Source: Sperchopsis tessellata (Eukaryota; Arthropoda; Insecta; Coleoptera; Hydrophilidae). Taken from it: a stretch of 35,721 nucleotides of DNA. The notes beneath the pieces were generated by a model. It was not told the DNA's origin, ran no database searches, and saw nothing but the letters and a program-made list of their open reading frames with translations. The first letter of the stretch is position 1, and each line of letters opens with the position of its first letter. This document shows, in pieces, positions 32,831 to 35,721 of the stretch. The DNA is taken from the NCBI GenBank assembly GCA_033557685.1, contig JAWQRN010000159.1:1-35721 (forward strand), written 5' to 3'. The translations under genes were made by a program, and so were the position numbers.

Positions 32831-33699
32831 CAGTTGTTAACAAAGACCGGCCCGCGGGCTCGATCTGGTCGAGTTCAACATGTCCGCGGACATTTTGATA
32901 AAATAAAAACTGATTCTCTAACTATTAAACATCCCATATAAAATGTTTATATAATACATTCATAACAAGATATCATTACAAATTTATTTCAATATTAATT
33001 ATTAGTTCATTTGAAACAAAACTAGAGTTATTAAAGAAACAATACAACGTATTTTCACTCATTTTCGGTGTTAAAAAATGTATTGCCAAAATAAACATAT
33101 TGTAAAGATTTGTGTAAACATGAAAAATCATTAATGTTATATAAAATGTCTAAATAAAATCGTTCATAAGTTGTTACTACAAATTTGTTATACGATTTAT
33201 TGAAAAGACTGAAATATCAAGTTTCGTACTAAGGTTAAGATGTAACATGTGCTCCACAAATGTTTGGTAACTAACTCATTGTCTCCAAATTTAAAATATA
33301 AAATATATGTTCAAAACTAGCAATTTAATTTGTAAAATTATATCAAAAAACATACATTATAGACAATTGTAAAAGCATGTTTTATTGTAATGTCTAATAG
33401 TTTTGAAATGTGTGGTACACATTGAAACAGTCAAGAACATGTAGCGCAATAAGACATTTTTCGCATTCTCATATTTTTGCTTCTTTTTTGTTATGGGACG
33501 TGCAGACTTTGCAAGCTCTGGTAGGCTTTTGTTTATTGGCAGCATATATGACATGGAAAATGGTCCCACGTCTTTGTCTGTAGTCTCAAAGGCATATTAC
33601 CGTTAGCAACTGTTCCTCTAATATTGTAATTTGGCAATATAACAGATTCGAGAGTATACTCCGCAAGTTAATTTCTAAGGAACCTTTATTAAAAGAATA

Positions 33700-34566
33700 T
33701 AATTTATAGAGACTTATAACAGCAAACATGGTGAAAAGTTTGATAAAATTCATGGAGAATTACGTACTAAAACTCTGAAAGATATTAAAGACATTTTAAT
33801 TAGCCAACAAAATGTCTAATACATTTTCAAATAAAAACGTATCTGCTGTTAGAGCCAGCTACCGTGTTATTGCAGAAGAAGGAAGGCTGAAGAGATGAAT
33901 CCAAACACAGTAAAAACATTTCCTGAGGTAAGCCTGTCTGCAAGTACAATTACTAAGTGAGCAGATGGTTTAGGAACAGATATGTGTGCTCAGCTTGAAG
34001 AAAAAGTTAAACGTCTTACTCACTTTTCACTAGCAATTGATGAAAATGAAGATGTGAGACATACTGCTCAGTTATCTTCATTCGTGGAATAAATCAAAAT
34101 TTTGATCTGAAGAACTACCACCATCGAAATGTTTGAAAGATACTATTACAGTGGAGAATATATTGTTAGATGTGTCGGAAATTATTAATAAACTACAACT
34201 GAATTGGGAAAATCTTACGAGTGTGACAACTGATGGCGTGAAAAATATAATAGGTTCAAAATTAGATTAATTGAATGAATTAACATATTATTAAAAAAAG
34301 TATTAAGAAATCAATGCAATTACATTGCATAATTCATGTGGAAATGTTTTCGAATTAAATTCTGCAATGTCAACAATCATTATTACATGCATGGTGTTTT
34401 CATTCATATAGATAATAACCATGTTTATTATAGTCATTACTATAGTTAATAATATAAGAAGACTGGTCTGAATCAATGACAGTTTAAAAGCTTTCTAGAT
34501 GAGATACAATCCGAGTGTGGTGATTCAATGTATCGTAGTGAAACGTGGTACTTGAATCAATGCAAT
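33700..34566 (+). pseudogene. hAT transposase pseudogene (GTF2IRD2/ZBED5-like group)
   Basis: Conserved blocks in order but in several frames: YNSKHGEKFDKIHGELRTK (end of a BED-like zinc finger and linker), RASYRVIAEEG, VSLSASTITK, FSLAIDENED (hAT DDE first Asp region), LPPSKCLKDTITVENILLDV, LQLNWENLTSVTTDGVKN (the 'VTTDG' second-Asp block), QLHCIIH, and FLDEIQSECGDSMYRSE.WYL. These follow the order of the hAT transposases related to GTF2IRD2 and ZBED5/SCAND3 proteins. Many stops and frameshifts; dead. Upstream, 33357-33569 has a long minus-strand frame that I do not recognise. Confidence 0.7.
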
Positions 34567-34669
34567 TGGCGATTAAAAGCAAAGTGGCTGACCTCTGGCG
34601 AGCAGAATTGCAACCCTCAGATACAGGATAGGTTTCATTTGTTACATCTGTTTAGAGCGCATTTCGCAA

Positions 34670-34923
34670 TGGATGGGACGACAGAAAAACAGACAATAGT
34701 TCGTGTGGAACTTTAAAACGTAGCAAGGAAGGAAAATAAATACTGTTCGGTGCCTCAGTGTGACAGTAAAGCAACTGGTGGATTTGCTTTACACATATTT
34801 CGCAAGGACAATGCCGTATAAAAAGTAAGGTTACATGTGTTGAAAATTGGGAAGAAAGTATCAAAAACAATGGTCATGTGTGGAGAACATTTCAAACCTG
34901 TCAATTTTTTCTATTTTGGTAAG
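34670..34923 (+). pseudogene. THAP-type C2CH zinc-finger ORF (copy B)
   Basis: Reads MDGTTEKQTIVRVEL, a TAA (AAA in copy A), then RKENKYCSVPQCDSKATGGF, HIFRKDNAV, a second stop where copy A has Arg, LHVLKIGKKVSK, MCGEHFKP. All four zinc ligands (C-x4-C and C-x2-H) are present in this copy. About 40 residues separate the pairs, in range for THAP. The conserved Trp of the domain is Arg here but Trp in copy A. Confidence 0.7.
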
Positions 34924-35228
34924 AGTATTATTCATTATCTATACTGTATTTACACTAGACATATAATTAGTCAAGAAATCTATACATATTTGTATCATAA
35001 CCTGTAACATCTTTTGATTTGTATATAGGAAATCATTTATTGATATTCCTAGTACCTACCTAGGTAATTTTGTACTGCATGCCTACACAAAATGTACAAT
35101 TTACTAAAAGGAAGGCAAATATCTACTGTAGTTTTCAATAGGAAGTATCATCGATATCATATTTAAGTCAGTATATTTACAGGAAGTGAATCTAACAGAA
35201 TACTAACTGCTAGAGAATAATTTAAGAT

Positions 35229-35471
35229 TTATTTCATGAGGCCTCTGATCCAAATGCGATGTTTGCAGACACAATAAAATGATTTGGATCTCGGCGTCCG
35301 TCTTGCTATCACGCCACATTCGATCAGGATAATTGCCGATTCCACAACAAATGGTCTCTTGAAATCCCCTACATAATCCAAAATATCAACCACTGGCTCA
35401 TACACTATGGGAAATGAATTAAATTTAAGCACTTTACCACAGTATAAACACATATCACGCAATGTAAACAA
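35229..35471 (-). pseudogene. ORF convergent to the THAP ORF (copy B)
   Basis: 80 codons from ATG, MFTLRDMCLYCGKVLKFNSF, then VVDILDYVGDFKRPFVVESA. A one-base deletion relative to copy A after GVIAR shifts the frame, so the true continuation (..IQI..LCLQTSHLDQ.PHEI) lies in the next frame. Homologous over its length to 531-812. Function unknown; see copy A. Confidence 0.5.
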
Positions 35472-35721
35472 TGCAATCTATCCTTCATCTGACTGCCATC
35501 TTGGATTCAATGTTAACGCCCTTAGGTTACTTTTAATCGCCAATGCCTTGAAACGCTTCTTTGAGTTTTGAAATGATTTTTTTTTTTGAAGAATATGTGT
35601 TCTACGTATAATCTTTTATTAATTCTGTGTCTATAACTATTCAAAAAAATAATATAGGAAATTGTCCAAGGAAAACACCAGTATAAATGAAGTTGATTTA
35701 TTCAGTAACAGCCAACATGTT

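Larger units (their letters stand above)
34567..35542. mobile_element. THAP-domain DNA element, copy B (about 976 bp)
   Basis: The ends are tggcgattaaaagc at 34567 and the inverse of tggcgattaaaagt at 35542, with AAT on both sides (boundary uncertain by one base). It is collinear with copy A but in the opposite orientation. It sits inside the hAT transposase relic: the coding sense before it (..YLNQ) continues after it (NALKRFFEF), which proves insertion after the hAT element was in place. Both convergent ORFs are present. Confidence 0.8.
32831..35721 (+). mobile_element. hAT element relic, split by THAP element copy B
   Basis: The left terminus starts CAGTTGTTAACAAAGACCGG followed by cccgcgggctcgatctgg, the layout (CAG..., then a 'GGCCCGCGGGC' block) known from the ends of Charlie-like hAT elements. 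The transposase relic follows on +. Copy B of the THAP element interrupts it at 34567-35542, after which the transposase frame resumes (ALKRFFEF, 35543-35566). The right terminus is not in the window. Confidence 0.65.

Noticed and set aside
33357..33569. 70-codon minus-strand frame beginning MGPFSMSYMLPINKSLP, thought to be a transposase end
   Set aside because: I could not match it to any family with confidence, and it overlaps the expected N-terminal part of the hAT relic on the other strand.
1..35721. tRNA, rRNA or CRISPR array
   Set aside because: No cloverleaf, rRNA block or regular spacer-repeat array was seen; the only regular array is the 33-34 bp repeat at 28187, which has no variable spacers.

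Overview
The window is AT-rich animal DNA that I read as insect nuclear sequence. It has short exons, long introns with GT/AG borders, and a heavy load of decayed transposons typical of insects. It also carries a selenoprotein-M homologue with Cys in the selenocysteine position, a state expected in insects that no longer make selenoproteins. I cannot name the order or species.

Three host genes can be followed exon by exon. (1) A SELENOM-like ER protein on + (exons 2716-2823 and 3736-3981, 117 aa). (2) An RNF185/RNF5-type ER membrane RING E3 ligase on - (exons 18344-18519, 12299-12495 and 10084-10289, 192 aa). (3) A DNAI4/WDR78-type axonemal dynein intermediate chain on + (five exons between 19694 and 31962, 584 aa). 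RNF185 and DNAI4 are head to head, with about 1.2 kb between their start codons. SELENOM and RNF185 converge across about 6 kb that has no gene I recognise. SELENOM and RNF185 both point to ER protein quality control; DNAI4 is ciliary. I see no operon-like logic beyond the shared intergenic promoter region.

Layout. 1-1356: a gag ORF (non-LTR retrotransposon) running off the left edge, abutted by a THAP-domain DNA element (copy A). 1357-2715: no gene seen. 2716-3981: SELENOM. 3982-10083: no gene, with half of a palindromic repeat and a retrotransposon scrap. 10084-18519: RNF185; intron 2 holds a jockey-type gag relic, and intron 1 holds a pogo-like MITE, a TA-flanked foldback MITE and a reverse-transcriptase relic. 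19694-31962: DNAI4; intron 2 holds a hAT MITE with a perfect 8-bp target duplication and a reverse-transcriptase scrap, intron 3 holds a 5'-truncated reverse transcriptase, a 524-bp foldback element and a nearly full-length mariner, and intron 4 holds two inverted copies of a probable Penelope-like repeat and a DDE transposase scrap. 32831-35721: a hAT transposase relic split by copy B of the THAP element.

The most unusual signals are two. First, the THAP element is present twice, near the two ends of the window and in opposite orientation, and carries two convergent ORFs whose frames are largely kept in both copies. Second, a TATA box in DNAI4 intron 4 is followed by five 33-34 bp repeats, each centred on an imperfect palindrome.
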